From Candidatus Pantoea bituminis (GTDB lineage: Bacteria; Pseudomonadota; Gammaproteobacteria; Enterobacterales; Enterobacteriaceae), in NCBI RefSeq assembly GCF_018842675.1, contig NZ_JAGTWO010000004.1, positions 310,001 through 374,000 of the forward strand: a DNA stretch of 64,000 nucleotides. The letters run 5' to 3'. Under the pieces are notes generated by a model. The model was not told the origin of the DNA. It ran no database searches and saw only the letters and a program-made list of their open reading frames with translations. Below are positions 30,467 through 41,315 of this stretch, piece after piece. A program made the position numbers and the translations under genes. How positions within the stretch are numbered: position 1 is the first letter of the stretch; every line of letters begins with the position of its first letter.

Positions 30467-32095
30467 ATGACCTGGACAACCCACACCGTATTCAATCAGC
30501 CGCAACCTCTTAGCAACAGTAATCTCTTTCTGTCCGATACGCCGTTATGTGAAGCGCTACTGCGTGAAGGCGGTGAATGGGATCGCGATTGGCTCGCCTC
30601 GGTTGGTATGCAGCTTGGCAGCGCCGAATCACTGGAGCTGGGCCGTTTAGCCAACGCTGAGCCACCCGAACTGCTGCGTTACGATGCGCGTGGCGCGCGT
30701 CTTGATGAAGTGCGCTTCCATCCAGCCTGGCATTTACTGATGCAGGGCGTTTGCGCCAGCCGTCTGCATAATCTTACCTGGCAGCCCAATGTGCTTGAAC
30801 GCGGCAGCGTGGCGCGTGCGGCGCGCTTTATTCTCCATGCGCAAGTGGAAGCCGGCACGCTTTGTCCGGTGACCATGACGCACGCTGCCATTCCTTTGCT
30901 ACAACGGACGCTTCCCGCCGCGTTTGAAGGTTGGCTCGATCCCCTGTTGAGCGATCGTTACGACACGCATGCACAACCTGGCGAACAGAAGCGTGGGTTG
31001 TTGATTGGCATGGGCATGACGGAAAAACAGGGCGGCAGCGACGTCATGACCAATACCACTCGCGCAGAGCCTTTGGAGCAGCGCGGGCCTGGCGAAGCCT
31101 ATCGTATCGTCGGCCACAAATGGTTCTTTTCCGTGCCTCAAAGCGATGCGCATCTGATTCTGGCGCAAACCCAGCAAGGGTTAAGCTGTTTTTTTCTGCC
31201 GCGTCTGCTTCCTGACGGCGAGCGCAACGCGATCGTTATTGAACGACTCAAAGACAAACTCGGTAATCGCTCGAATGCCAGCGCAGAAGTTGAGTTTAAA
31301 GATGCCATTGGCTGGCTATTGGGCGAAGAAGGCGAAGGCGTGCGGATGATCCTGAAAATGGGCAGCATGACGCGTTTCGATTGTGCTCTTGGCAGCCACG
31401 GTCAAATGCGACGCGCTTTTTCTGTGGCGCTCTATCATGCACATCAGCGTCAGGTGCAGGGAAAAAATTTGGTGGACCAGCCTTTGATGCGACAGATGCT
31501 GGCGACGCAAGCGCTGCAGCTAGAAGGGCAAACCGCATTTTTATTACGTCTGGCTCGCGCCTGGTCGCAGCCTGCCCAACCGCATGAAGTCAGTTTTGCT
31601 CGCTTGTTCACGCCAGCAGCGAAATATGGCATCTGCAAAGCGGGCATGCCGTTTGTCGCCGACGCGATGGAAGTATTAGGCGGCATCGGCTATTGCGAAG
31701 CGAGCGAACTGCCGCGCCTGTATCGTGACATGCCGGTTAACAGCATTTGGGAAGGATCCGGGAATGTGATGTGCCTGGATGTGCTGCGGGTGCTCACCCG
31801 GCAATCTGGCATTATCGACATGTTGAATCAGGAATTTGATGCGGTAAAAGGCAGCAATCGCCATTTTGATGCGCGCTGGCGTCAACTCAAGCTACGGCTG
31901 CATAAAGCGCAGGAAGTGCAGGCGCATGAATTTACGCATCAGATGCTACAACTGGCAACGGCGGCGCAACTGCTGAAATATGCTGAGCCGCCGATTGCTG
32001 ATGCATGGTGTCGCCAATGGCTCGATTTGCGCGGATCGCGTCCGTTAGAAAACGCGCTGACCGATCGTTTATTACTGCGCGCGAGCGGCAGTTGA
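30467..32095 (+). CDS. aidB: AidB, acyl-CoA dehydrogenase-like protein of the adaptive response
   Basis: AidB is a flavoprotein of the acyl-CoA dehydrogenase family that binds DNA and is induced by alkylation through Ada in E. coli. The 542 residues match E. coli (541). Visible family motifs are MTEKQGGSDVMTNTT, the substrate and flavin region EVLGGIGYCE and SIWEGSGNVMCLDVLR. The C-terminal DNA-binding region is basic. GTGAGGAG precedes the ATG. Its last 24 bp overlap the convergent bsmA gene. Confidence 0.96.
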   Translation: MTWTTHTVFNQPQPLSNSNLFLSDTPLCEALLREGGEWDRDWLASVGMQLGSAESLELGRLANAEPPELLRYDARGARLDEVRFHPAWHLLMQGVCASRLHNLTWQPNVLERGSVARAARFILHAQVEAGTLCPVTMTHAAIPLLQRTLPAAFEGWLDPLLSDRYDTHAQPGEQKRGLLIGMGMTEKQGGSDVMTNTTRAEPLEQRGPGEAYRIVGHKWFFSVPQSDAHLILAQTQQGLSCFFLPRLLPDGERNAIVIERLKDKLGNRSNASAEVEFKDAIGWLLGEEGEGVRMILKMGSMTRFDCALGSHGQMRRAFSVALYHAHQRQVQGKNLVDQPLMRQMLATQALQLEGQTAFLLRLARAWSQPAQPHEVSFARLFTPAAKYGICKAGMPFVADAMEVLGGIGYCEASELPRLYRDMPVNSIWEGSGNVMCLDVLRVLTRQSGIIDMLNQEFDAVKGSNRHFDARWRQLKLRLHKAQEVQAHEFTHQMLQLATAAQLLKYAEPPIADAWCRQWLDLRGSRPLENALTDRLLLRASGS

Positions 32096-32395
32096 AGCGC
32101 CGTATAATGTTGCCGTGGCGTACCATAAGCCTGGCATCACCGTTTCATCAACCATCACAATCTGATAGTAAATCGCACCCGCTTGATTTGCTCGCGCATC
32201 GATTTCACGCTCAGCGTCATCTGGCGAACCGCGCACGCTAACGCTAATCGTGCCCAGCTTCGGCAAGCCGTGAGTTTGCGATCGTGAAATTTCTTGTGCA
32301 TGGCTGGTCGGCGCAGGCGGCGCTTCCGGCGTATCTTTAAAAACTGAACAGCCGCTGAGCAGTAAGGCAAAAAACAACAGGAAAGCGTAACGCAT
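32072..32395 (-). CDS. bsmA: BsmA (YjfO), biofilm and stress lipoprotein
   Basis: This is a 107-residue lipoprotein of the DUF1471 family, related to the yhcN genes at 2.7-3.7 kb. The N-terminus MRYAFLLFFALLLSGC has a lipobox with the lipidated Cys at residue 16. The mature part has the family block TISVSVRGSPDDAEREIDAR and YYQIVMVDETV, as in E. coli BsmA. The ATG at 32395 has AGGAGG; an upstream in-frame start (32452) lacks support. E. coli carries yjfN between aidB and bsmA; here it is absent and bsmA faces aidB. Confidence 0.9.
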   Translation of the reverse strand: MRYAFLLFFALLLSGCSVFKDTPEAPPAPTSHAQEISRSQTHGLPKLGTISVSVRGSPDDAEREIDARANQAGAIYYQIVMVDETVMPGLWYATATLYGASTAARAQ

Positions 32396-32452
32396 GGCAA
32401 ATCCTCCTGAGGGACGATGTATTAAGTGTATGTCACACCGTCCCGCAGGCAA

Positions 32453-34384
32453 TTACGATTTGAGGTTAAAAACGCTGACCAACTGCGTCAGATGATGTCC
32501 TTTCTGACTCAGGTTCTGTGCAGTGGTTTCTGCCTGCGCCACTAAATCGCTGTTCTGATGCGTCGCCTGGCTGATCTGATTCATGGCCAGATTCACCTGA
32601 CCAATGCCCGCTGCCTGCTGCTGCGCGGCAACGTTGATTTCACCCATCAATGCCTGAACCTGCTCAATGTGCGTCACAATGTTAGTCATCGCTTCGCGTG
32701 TTTGCTCAGACAAGGTATGGCCTTCAGCAACGTTACTGATGGAAGTCGCAATCAGGCCATCAATTTCTTTGGCGGCCTGTGCCGAACGCTGCGCCAGCGC
32801 ACGCACCTCAGCCGCGACAACAGCAAAGCCGCGGCCATGCTCACCGGCACGCGCGGCTTCAACAGCGGCATTGAGCGCCAGAATATTGGTCTGGAAAGCG
32901 ATCGATTCAATCACGTGAGTAATGTCGGCAATGCTTTGTGACGAAACTTTAATCGCCGACATAGTGTTGACCGAGCGCACCACTGTTTTGCTGCCGTGAT
33001 TCACCATGCTGGTGGCTTCCGATACCAACGACATCGCCTGGCGTAAACTGTCCGCCGTATGCTCCACCGTCGCGCCAAACTGTTCCATGCTGGCCGAGGT
33101 TTCTTCAACGCTGCTGGCCTGACGGCTTATCTGGGCGCTGATATCCTGGCTACTGGCGGCGATAGTGTCAGTACCATCGCTGATCTCTTGCGCCGCGCCG
33201 CGCACCTGCGCCACAATTTTTTCTAAACCGTCACCAATGCCGTTAATGGCCGTGATCAACTGACCCACTTCATCACGTCGCGACGTATCAAGATGAACCT
33301 GCAGATTGCCCGCAGCGTATTGCTCTGCAAGATGGATAACCTGCTGTAATGGGCGAGTAATGGCGCGTCGGCTGTACCAGGCAAAACCAAGCGCGAAGAT
33401 CACCACCAGAACCAGACCGGTGATCATAAACAGATTGCGGCTATGGGTGATAGGCGCCAGCAGGCTGGCGCGGTTGACTTCACCCACAATCACCCAATTC
33501 CAACCAGGCAACTGCTGCCAGGCAAGCATCTTATTCTCGCCCGCAATTTCTGCTTCACGGATACCTTGTGGTTGAGTGACCAGCTGCTGCAGAAGCGCTT
33601 TATCCCAAGCGGGCTGCTGGCCTTCACGCTGCTTATCAAACAGGTATTGGCCCTGCAATTTGCCTGACGTGCCATTTAGCACGTAAAAGTGGCCGCTTTC
33701 GCCGAGTCGACGCGCCAGTATTTTTTCACGCATTAAAGCGTATTCTTTATCAATCTGTACGCCGACAAACAGAATGGCAACGACCGTACCGCTGCTATCT
33801 TTCACCGGCTGATACTGCGTGATATAGCGATGACCAAACAGCGTGGCGAGACCGCGATAAACCTCACTCTGATTCACACTTTTCCACGCGGCGCTGGTGC
33901 GATCCAGCTGAGTACCGATTGCGCGACTGCCATCTTCCTTTTTCAGTGAGGTCGAAATACGCACGAAGTCATCGCCATCACGCACAAAGATGGTAGAAAC
34001 CGCAGCGGTGCGCTCGGTGAAATCATCCACTGCCGTTTGATCAAGGTTAAGCGTCTTCAGTCCGGCTCTCAGCGTCGGGGTCGAGAAGTTACCCACCTGA
34101 ATACGAGCACTGTCGTCGCGGCTAAAATTTTTAGGCAGGAAACTGGCGAAAAGTTGGGTGTAGCTGCTGACCTCTTCGGTCAGTGTGGCGTTAAACATCG
34201 TCGCCATTTCGCTGATGCCTTGTACCTGGTTATGCATATCGTCCATTGCCAGACTTTCCAGCTGACGAGATGCGTTATGACTTTGCGTGAGAGTCAGGAC
34301 AAATAACAGCAGCGCTACACTAAGAGACGTCAGTACAGACAGCTTTATTCCAAGGCTCAGGCTGCTGAGAGAGAGACGCTTCAT
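32453..34384 (-). CDS. Methyl-accepting chemotaxis protein with periplasmic Cache domain
   Basis: This is a 643-residue chemoreceptor. TM1 is at about 14-33, followed by a large periplasmic Cache-type sensor (about 38-312, Cache_3-Cache_2 style), TM2 at about 317-337, HAMP (about 338-391) and the cytoplasmic signalling domain (about 395-643) with hairpin tip [20 protein letters not shown]. No NWETF-type methyltransferase tail is present. The ligand is unknown. A sigma-28 promoter and a perfect FNR box lie just upstream. Its place between bsmA and yjfP is not seen in E. coli, so it is accessory. Confidence 0.93.
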   Translation of the reverse strand: MKRLSLSSLSLGIKLSVLTSLSVALLLFVLTLTQSHNASRQLESLAMDDMHNQVQGISEMATMFNATLTEEVSSYTQLFASFLPKNFSRDDSARIQVGNFSTPTLRAGLKTLNLDQTAVDDFTERTAAVSTIFVRDGDDFVRISTSLKKEDGSRAIGTQLDRTSAAWKSVNQSEVYRGLATLFGHRYITQYQPVKDSSGTVVAILFVGVQIDKEYALMREKILARRLGESGHFYVLNGTSGKLQGQYLFDKQREGQQPAWDKALLQQLVTQPQGIREAEIAGENKMLAWQQLPGWNWVIVGEVNRASLLAPITHSRNLFMITGLVLVVIFALGFAWYSRRAITRPLQQVIHLAEQYAAGNLQVHLDTSRRDEVGQLITAINGIGDGLEKIVAQVRGAAQEISDGTDTIAASSQDISAQISRQASSVEETSASMEQFGATVEHTADSLRQAMSLVSEATSMVNHGSKTVVRSVNTMSAIKVSSQSIADITHVIESIAFQTNILALNAAVEAARAGEHGRGFAVVAAEVRALAQRSAQAAKEIDGLIATSISNVAEGHTLSEQTREAMTNIVTHIEQVQALMGEINVAAQQQAAGIGQVNLAMNQISQATHQNSDLVAQAETTAQNLSQKGHHLTQLVSVFNLKS

Positions 34385-34418
34385 AAATTACCTTTGATTA
34401 TGATAGGAGGGTACAAGA

Positions 34419-34445
34419 TCAACGGCAGTTAAGAAGAAAAGTTTA
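34419..34445 (-). promoter_or_regulatory. Sigma-28 (FliA) promoter of the Cache chemoreceptor
   Basis: On the minus strand TAAACTTT, an 11-bp spacer and GCCGTTGA match the FliA consensus TAAAGTTT-N11-GCCGATAA with three mismatches and ideal spacing. It lies 35 bp upstream of the start codon at 34384, placing this gene in the flagellar regulon. Confidence 0.7.
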
Positions 34446-34452
34446 GGACGCA

Positions 34453-34466
34453 TTGATCTAGATCAA
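34453..34466. promoter_or_regulatory. FNR box between the chemoreceptor gene and yjfP
   Basis: TTGATCTAGATCAA is a perfect match to the FNR consensus TTGAT-N4-ATCAA. It lies 7 bp upstream of the sigma-28 -35 element of the chemoreceptor and about 76 bp before the yjfP start codon, so it could act on either gene under oxygen limitation. Confidence 0.7.
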
Positions 34467-34541
34467 AGGTGGGCTGATTAATATTGTTATTGGCAGAATG
34501 TATACGTCAAAGCAGGTTTTGCCCCTTACTCAGGAGAGCAC

Positions 34542-35291
34542 ATGATTGAACTCACCACGGAAACATTGGCCGGTATTGAATGCCTACACGCAGCGCCCGC
34601 AGGTCAGCGCCACGCCAGGCTGCCGACCGTGCTGTTTTACCACGGCTTTACGTCGTCTAAAGAGGTCTATGCCTACTTCGCCGTAGCGCTGGCTCAGGCT
34701 GGTTTTCGTGCGGTAATGCCCGATGCGGATATGCATGGAGCGCGCTACAACGGTGATGCCGAGTCTCGAATGAGCCACTTCTGGGACATCCTGAAACAGA
34801 ACATTGATGAAGTCCCTCAACTGGAAGCCGCGCTGCGCGAGAATGACCTGATTAGTCATGATCGCTTTGCGGTCGCAGGGGCATCGATGGGAGGAATGAC
34901 AGCATTAGGTGCAATGGCGCGTTATCCGCAGATTCACAGCGTCGCCTGCATGATGGGGTCGGGCTATTTTATGCAGCTCAGCAATACGCTGTTCCCGCCG
35001 CTGGTGGCGCGCACACCAGAACAAAAGACGCAGTTTGCCGAACGCATGGCTCCGCTAGCGGGTTACGATCCTTGCGGACAGTTGGATAAGCTGGCTAATC
35101 GGCCGTTGCTGTTGTGGCATGGTGAAGCTGATGAAGTGGTGCCTTTTGCTGAAACCACAAGGCTTGATACGGCCCTGCGCGAACAAGGGCTGGACGCTAA
35201 TTTGACCTCGCTGTCCGAAAAACATATCGGCCACAAAATCACGCCCTCAGGCCTGACCGCGCTAGTGAGTTTCTTTAAACACCGGCTGTAA
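34542..35291 (+). CDS. yjfP: YjfP, alpha/beta-hydrolase esterase
   Basis: YjfP is a cytoplasmic carboxylesterase of the alpha/beta-hydrolase fold, with 249 residues as in E. coli. The oxyanion region is LFYHGFTSSK, the nucleophile is S115 in GASMGG, and the likely acid and His lie in WHGEADEVVP and EKHIGHKITP. The physiological substrate is not established. CAGGAGAG precedes the ATG at 34542. Confidence 0.94.
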   Translation: MIELTTETLAGIECLHAAPAGQRHARLPTVLFYHGFTSSKEVYAYFAVALAQAGFRAVMPDADMHGARYNGDAESRMSHFWDILKQNIDEVPQLEAALRENDLISHDRFAVAGASMGGMTALGAMARYPQIHSVACMMGSGYFMQLSNTLFPPLVARTPEQKTQFAERMAPLAGYDPCGQLDKLANRPLLLWHGEADEVVPFAETTRLDTALREQGLDANLTSLSEKHIGHKITPSGLTALVSFFKHRL

Positions 35292-35299
35292 ATGAAATT

Positions 35300-35323
35300 G
35301 GGCTGGTAGCACGCTGCCAGCCC
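35300..35323. terminator. Hairpin between yjfP and the convergent small gene
   Basis: gggctgg (35300-35306) pairs with ccagccc (35317-35323) across a 10-nt loop between two convergent genes. There is no clear T-run on either side, so termination is only likely. Confidence 0.4.
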
Positions 35324-35339
35324 GTTACGTTACAGGGCA

Positions 35340-35546
35340 TTAGTACGAATTCGATAACCGCTCCGCTGCGCTGATGGTGACGTTGGCATTGCTATTGCCT
35401 GGCGTATCCAATCGATTAACGTAAACATAGCCTGAAGCCGCTTTGCTACTGTTACTTCTCATCTGCTGCGCACAGTCAGCACTGCTGGCAAGGGCGGGTG
35501 GAGACAGGAAGAGACCCAGTAAGGTGGCGATGACGAACGTTTTCAT
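35340..35546 (-). CDS. Small secreted protein of unknown function
   Basis: This is a 68-residue protein with a clear signal peptide (MKTFVIATLLGLFLSPPALA) and a mature part of about 48 residues with one Cys (SADCAQQM) and a polar, N- and S-rich tail. GAGGAG stands 6 nt before the ATG at 35546. I do not recognise the family. E. coli has yjfY (DUF1471) near this place, but the family signature (KADAxGA...Y) is not visible, so this is either unrelated or strongly degraded. Confidence 0.62.
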   Translation of the reverse strand: MKTFVIATLLGLFLSPPALASSADCAQQMRSNSSKAASGYVYVNRLDTPGNSNANVTISAAERLSNSY

Positions 35547-35674
35547 GCTCGACTCCTCACTACAGGGAAAACACTCTGGCAGGACGCCGACAAAAAGGCC
35601 GCGACGTCTGAATAAAGTTTAGTGGCTGGTCATTATGTCGCCAGTCGGTCTTTTGATGCTCTTCTTCAGCTAAT

Positions 35675-35704
35675 TTGAACAATTCTTATACAACGCGTTG
35701 TATT
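35675..35704 (+). promoter_or_regulatory. Probable rpsF operon promoter overlapping a 16-bp palindrome
   Basis: TTGAAC (35675-35680) and TGTATT (35699-35704) stand 18 bp apart, about 230 bp before rpsF. The perfect palindrome ATACAACGCGTTGTAT (35688-35703) covers the spacer and most of the -10 box, which is where a repressor would sit. The 385-bp gap 35547-35931 holds this promoter and the rpsF leader and no convincing gene. Confidence 0.45.
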
Positions 35705-35869
35705 AACAGAGATAGCACAAAAGGTAGCGGTATTTGGCACGATCTGTACGATTTGTTGAAATGTGCTCTTGAGTTTAGTGGGGGACATCAGTATGATTAC
35801 GCGTCAATTTTTCAGCCGCATTCTCAGGCTGTGACCCATGAAAATTGGGGCACGGTCTATAACGTTCCT

Positions 35870-36327
<458 letters not shown>

Positions 36328-36333
36328 TCCATC

Positions 36334-36883
<550 letters not shown>

Positions 36884-36910
36884 TCGGCAACTGTCCATTA
36901 ACGACTTTAA

Positions 36911-37372
<462 letters not shown>

Positions 37373-37390
37373 TTTATTACCCAGCAACGC

Positions 37391-37421
37391 AAAACGCCGG
37401 CCTTGTGCCGGCGTTTTTGTT
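37391..37421 (+). terminator. Terminator after rplI
   Basis: An 11-bp stem, aaaacgccggc (37391-37401) with gccggcgtttt (37407-37417), has a 5-nt loop and T-rich flank. It also faces the end of the convergent ytfB gene. Confidence 0.88.
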
Positions 37422-38086
37422 TATTGCGCGCGAAGAAAGCTGCCATCTGGCTGACGCGTAAACAGCACCGGGCCATTTGCACTCTCAACCGTCAATCCTG
37501 TCACTGCGCCTTGCGCATCTTGTCTTATCTTCACTTGTTGTCCACTTTGTAAAGCGCTCAGCGGCTGATCGTTGCCCTCGACACGCGCCATGGCAAAGAC
37601 ATCATTCACCGGCAAATTATTATCGCGAAACAGCTGCGCCAGCGTCTGGCCTGATGCCACGGTATAGCTGCGCCACGCACCTTGTGAATCACTTTTCGGT
37701 GGAGTTTGCTGCTGTGAAGGTGCTGCCTTGTTTTCGTAAATATCCGCCTGCATCGGCGTCTCTTGCTCAGAGGATGAGGTCACAGGACGTTCCACCGGAT
37801 ATTTTGGCGTGCTGCTCGGCCAGAGAAACGCCAGCAGCATGAGCAGCAGGGCAATAACAATGCCACGGCGATGCGGGGCTGGTAGTGGGTCCATCCAGCG
37901 AATCGTGTCTGTCAGGTGCCAAATACGATGCAGCCAGTTAGGTAAGCGGGATGACGCGTCTGAAGCCATTCGTGGTTCCTCCTCTCCGGCGGATTGCTGT
38001 GGCTTGCGTTGATGCAGCCAGGTTTGCAGCCGGGATAAAATACGCGGTGCGTGCGTCCTGCGGCGTCGTGGGGCGATCTGGCCCAT
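37421..38086 (-). CDS. ytfB: YtfB, OapA-family cell-division/peptidoglycan-binding protein
   Basis: YtfB is an inner-membrane protein with an OapA LysM-like domain that binds glycans and localises to the septum in E. coli. The protein has a basic cytoplasmic N-terminus with [13 protein letters not shown], one membrane segment ([16 protein letters not shown], about residues 75-90), a P/Q/S-rich linker, then the OapA domain ([22 protein letters not shown] to [15 protein letters not shown]). I chose ATG 38086 (221 residues) because AGAGAG precedes it; ATG 38101 would add five residues and lacks a ribosome site. Confidence 0.88.
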   Translation of the reverse strand: MGQIAPRRRRTHAPRILSRLQTWLHQRKPQQSAGEEEPRMASDASSRLPNWLHRIWHLTDTIRWMDPLPAPHRRGIVIALLLMLLAFLWPSSTPKYPVERPVTSSSEQETPMQADIYENKAAPSQQQTPPKSDSQGAWRSYTVASGQTLAQLFRDNNLPVNDVFAMARVEGNDQPLSALQSGQQVKIRQDAQGAVTGLTVESANGPVLFTRQPDGSFLRAQ

Positions 38087-38136
38087 GTTCTCTCTCTTCA
38101 TTATGTGCCACAGACAAGATAAGCCTTGTCGGTTGT

Positions 38137-38256
38137 TATATACCTTTCATCTTTTCAACTTGCATAGGCAGTGGATCGAATACTCAGGCTACTTGCTCCC
38201 GGATATTCTCTGCTTGCTGCTTTCCTGCAATTCGAACGTTCTGAGATACAGTATGG
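38137..38256. repeat. Degenerate ERIC-like/imperfect palindromic element in the ytfB-fklB gap
   Basis: The 331-bp divergent gap 38087-38417 contains tatacctttcatctt, caacttgcat, actcaggctacttgct and cttgctgctttcctgcaatt in the order seen in ERIC-type repeats of Pantoea, Erwinia and Yersinia (from memory): the ends are imperfectly complementary around a variable core. It is decayed. The rest of the gap holds the promoters of the two divergent genes; I see no other gene. Confidence 0.35.
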
Positions 38257-38417
38257 GCAATGTGGACGCGAAGTGCCCGCCAGCATTGATAAATTTGACC
38301 TGCGTATTGTTTCTCTTTCATCGCGAAAAGTCATCCGCGATGCAGGGCATTTTACGCCAGCGGCCTGCGCTGCTATGCTGCCCGCTCGAATTTTTTACCA
38401 GAGTGAAAGGAACGAAG

Positions 38418-39038
38418 ATGACAACCCCTTCTTTCGACAGCGTCGAAGCACAAGCAAGTTATGGTATTGGTTTACAGGTTGGCCAGCAGTTGCTGGAATC
38501 TGGTCTGCAAGGGTTGCAACCAGAAGCACTGCTCGCGGGCCTGCGCGACGCGCTGGAAGGGAATTCACCGGCGGTCCCGGTAGATGTGGTACATCGCGCG
38601 CTGCGTGAAGTGCATGAGCGTGCGGAAGGCGTACGTCGTGAGCGTACTGAAGCAATGGCAGCACAAGGTCAGACGTTCCTGACTGACTACGCACAGCGTG
38701 AAGGCGTGAGCAGCACCGAATCAGGTCTGCAGTTCAGCGTAATCACTCAAGGTGAAGGCCCAATCCCATCTCGTCAGGATCGCGTACGCGTTCACTACAC
38801 CGGTAAACTGATTGACGGCACCGTGTTTGACAGCTCAGTCGCACGTGGCGAGCCAGCGGAATTCCCGGTTAGCGGCGTGATTGCAGGCTGGATTGAAGCA
38901 TTGACCCTGATGCCGGTCGGCTCAAAATGGGAACTGGTTATTCCTCACAACCTCGCTTACGGCGAGCGCGGTGCGGGCGCATCCATCCCACCTTTCAGCA
39001 CGTTAGTGTTTGAAGTCGAGTTGCTCGAAATCCTGTAA
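38418..39038 (+). CDS. fklB: FklB, FKBP-type peptidyl-prolyl isomerase (FKBP22)
   Basis: FklB is a dimeric proline isomerase. The 206 residues equal E. coli FklB. An N-terminal helical dimerisation domain (about 1-95) precedes the FKBP domain (about 115-206) with [25 protein letters not shown] and [14 protein letters not shown]. The start ATG 38418 has AAAGGAA upstream. The same frame is open further upstream, but that part is not family sequence. Confidence 0.97.
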   Translation: MTTPSFDSVEAQASYGIGLQVGQQLLESGLQGLQPEALLAGLRDALEGNSPAVPVDVVHRALREVHERAEGVRRERTEAMAAQGQTFLTDYAQREGVSSTESGLQFSVITQGEGPIPSRQDRVRVHYTGKLIDGTVFDSSVARGEPAEFPVSGVIAGWIEALTLMPVGSKWELVIPHNLAYGERGAGASIPPFSTLVFEVELLEIL

Positions 39039-39044
39039 TACCCA

Positions 39045-39066
39045 AGGGCGGCAATCATGCCGCCCT
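39045..39066. terminator. Terminator between fklB and cpdB
   Basis: A 9-bp stem agggcggca (39045-39053) with tgccgccct (39058-39066) and a 4-nt loop lies between two convergent genes, with a T-rich stretch after it on the plus strand. Confidence 0.75.
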
Positions 39067-39073
39067 CTCTGTT

Positions 39074-41022
39074 TTACTTCTTCTGCTGCTGCAAATTCAC
39101 CTGCCAAATCGCAAAGCCAATCTCATCACTGCCTTTCTGCTGCATCGGATATTGCGCATGCTGTTTGATAAAGCCGTTGGCTTTTTCTCCCGGCGCAGTC
39201 TCAAAACGGATATCGACGGACGCAGTGGAAGCAATCGGTGCCAAATGCCAATTGTTATCGGCCTGTGGCTTAACCTCGCCATGCTTCTTGGTCTCTGCGC
39301 TGATATAAGCCGCCACCACTGAACGGTTCTCATCCGGTGAAGCAAAAGCGATGTACTTATCGCCGGTTCCGGCAAATTTGCCGCCATACGCACGGTAATT
39401 GTTGGTCGCTACAAGGAAAGTCGCCTTCGGATCAACCGGTTTGCCATGCCAGCTAAGCTGCTTGATACGCGAAGCCTCAGGGTGAATCATCTGGCACTCC
39501 GCGTCATATCGCGCAGGTTGCGTCACATCAATCTGATATTCCACGCCATCGATCACATCAAAATTGTAGGTGCGGAAATCCCAGTTGATCAGTGATTGTG
39601 GCTTGCTGCTGGCGGGATCAATTTGATTGAACTGGCCAGCTGAGCACTCCAGCCACTCTTTTACCTGCGCGCCGCTGACCTTCATCACCACTAACGTGTT
39701 GGGATAAAGATACAAATCTGCGGCATTGCGGAAGGTTAGCGCTCCTTTTTCAACTTCAACATAGCTTGCCGGATCGTTTTTACGTCCACCCGCTTTAAAC
39801 GGTGCAGCAGCAGAAAGCACCGGCAGACGTCCTAAGTCAGGATCGCCCTGAATAAAATGTTCTACATAGGCACGCTGTGCATTGTTAACGATCTGCACGG
39901 TGGGATCGTCCTGCACCAACGACAAATAGCTGTACATCACATCTGCTGATTTACCGATCGGCTTGGCAACAAACTCTCGTGTAGCACGGTGCGCATCCGC
40001 CAACACGCTAACCAGCGCCGGATCTTCAGCCACCAGCGATTTTTTCTGCGCGATGTCGTAAATGGGACGCGCCTGCGCTTTACCGCTGCTCACCTGCCAA
40101 CGCCCATCGTCATTGTTCAGCACCAGATCGACCACACCAAGATGATCGCCCCACATGCCCGGCATTACCGCAGGAATGCCGTTCAGGGTTCCGTTAGCGA
40201 TATCGGCGCCTTTAATGTTGGCGAAATCTTTGTCTGGGAATACGGCATGTGCGTGCCCAAACAGAATGGTGTCTATGCCTTCGACCTGGCTGAGATAGTA
40301 AACCGAGTTTTCCGCCATGGCATGATAAGGCTCGCTGCTCAGGCCAGAATGCGGAATGGCAATAATCACTTCCGCGCCTTGCTTTCGCATTTCAGGAATG
40401 TAACGACGAGCCGTTTCAGTAATGTCGTCTACCCGCACTTTGCCTTGAAGATTCGCTTTATCCCACACCATGATTTGCGGCGGAACAAAGCCGATATAAC
40501 CTATTTTCACCGTTTGCCGTTTTCCATCGCGATCGACGACATCAGTGGATTTGATCAGATAAGGCGTAAACAGTGGCTTGCCGCTCTTACTATCGATCAC
40601 ATTGGCGTTAACGTAAGGAAAGCGGGCACCAGCAAGGGCTTTTTCAAATAGGGTAAGCCGTAGTTGAACTCGTGATTACCCAGGTTGCCCACGCTGTAGT
40701 CCAGCGTATTGAGCGCTTGATAAACGGGATGGATCTCGCCCGCTTTAAGCCCTTTCGCGGCCATGTAATCGCCAAGCGGGCTGCCCTGAATAATATCGCC
40801 ATTATCAACCAGCACGCTGTTTTTAACTTCCTGACGTGCAGCATGAATCAGCGATGCGGTACGTACCAAGCCAAACTTCTCGGTGGGCGTATCTTTGTAG
40901 TAATCGAAGTCCATCATATTACTGTGCAAATCGGTGGTTTCCAGTACGCGCAAATCCACGGTTGCTGCCGATAATGCGCTGGAAATTCCAAGCGCCAGTA
41001 ACGTTATGCCAGGCTTAAACAT
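39074..41022 (-). CDS. cpdB: CpdB, periplasmic 2',3'-cyclic-nucleotide 2'-phosphodiesterase/3'-nucleotidase (one frameshift in this sequence)
   Basis: CpdB hydrolyses 2',3'-cyclic nucleotides and 3'-nucleotides in the periplasm for nucleotide salvage. The signal peptide is at about 1-19 ([19 protein letters not shown]). Metallophosphatase motifs are [29 protein letters not shown] and LFGHAHA; the 5'-nucleotidase C-terminal domain follows. The frame breaks at the T5 run 40640-40644 (A5 on the coding strand); six bases give [20 protein letters not shown] and a 649-residue protein (E. coli 647). GGGAGCAGGA precedes the ATG at 41022. Confidence 0.94.
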
Positions 41023-41315
41023 GTAGGTTCCTGCTCCCAAAAGGTCGAAGCTCCCAAAATAATGTAAAAGCTTGATCAATGGTCATTTTAAAACGTGATG
41101 GATGTAACGCTTTCAGGCTTTGGAAGGCGGCTCGCAGAATTCAGATTTTGCCGCCACGTGGCAAGCATAGCGATGCTGTATGAACTATGATATTGATATA
41201 TCTATGAAATGCTCCGCTGCATGCCGAAAAGTCGGCGCAGATAGCGGAACTGTTGACATGTAATCGGTCTGGCGTTGAGTCATACGCGCAGCAGCCGCAC
41301 AAAACGAGGTGAAAA

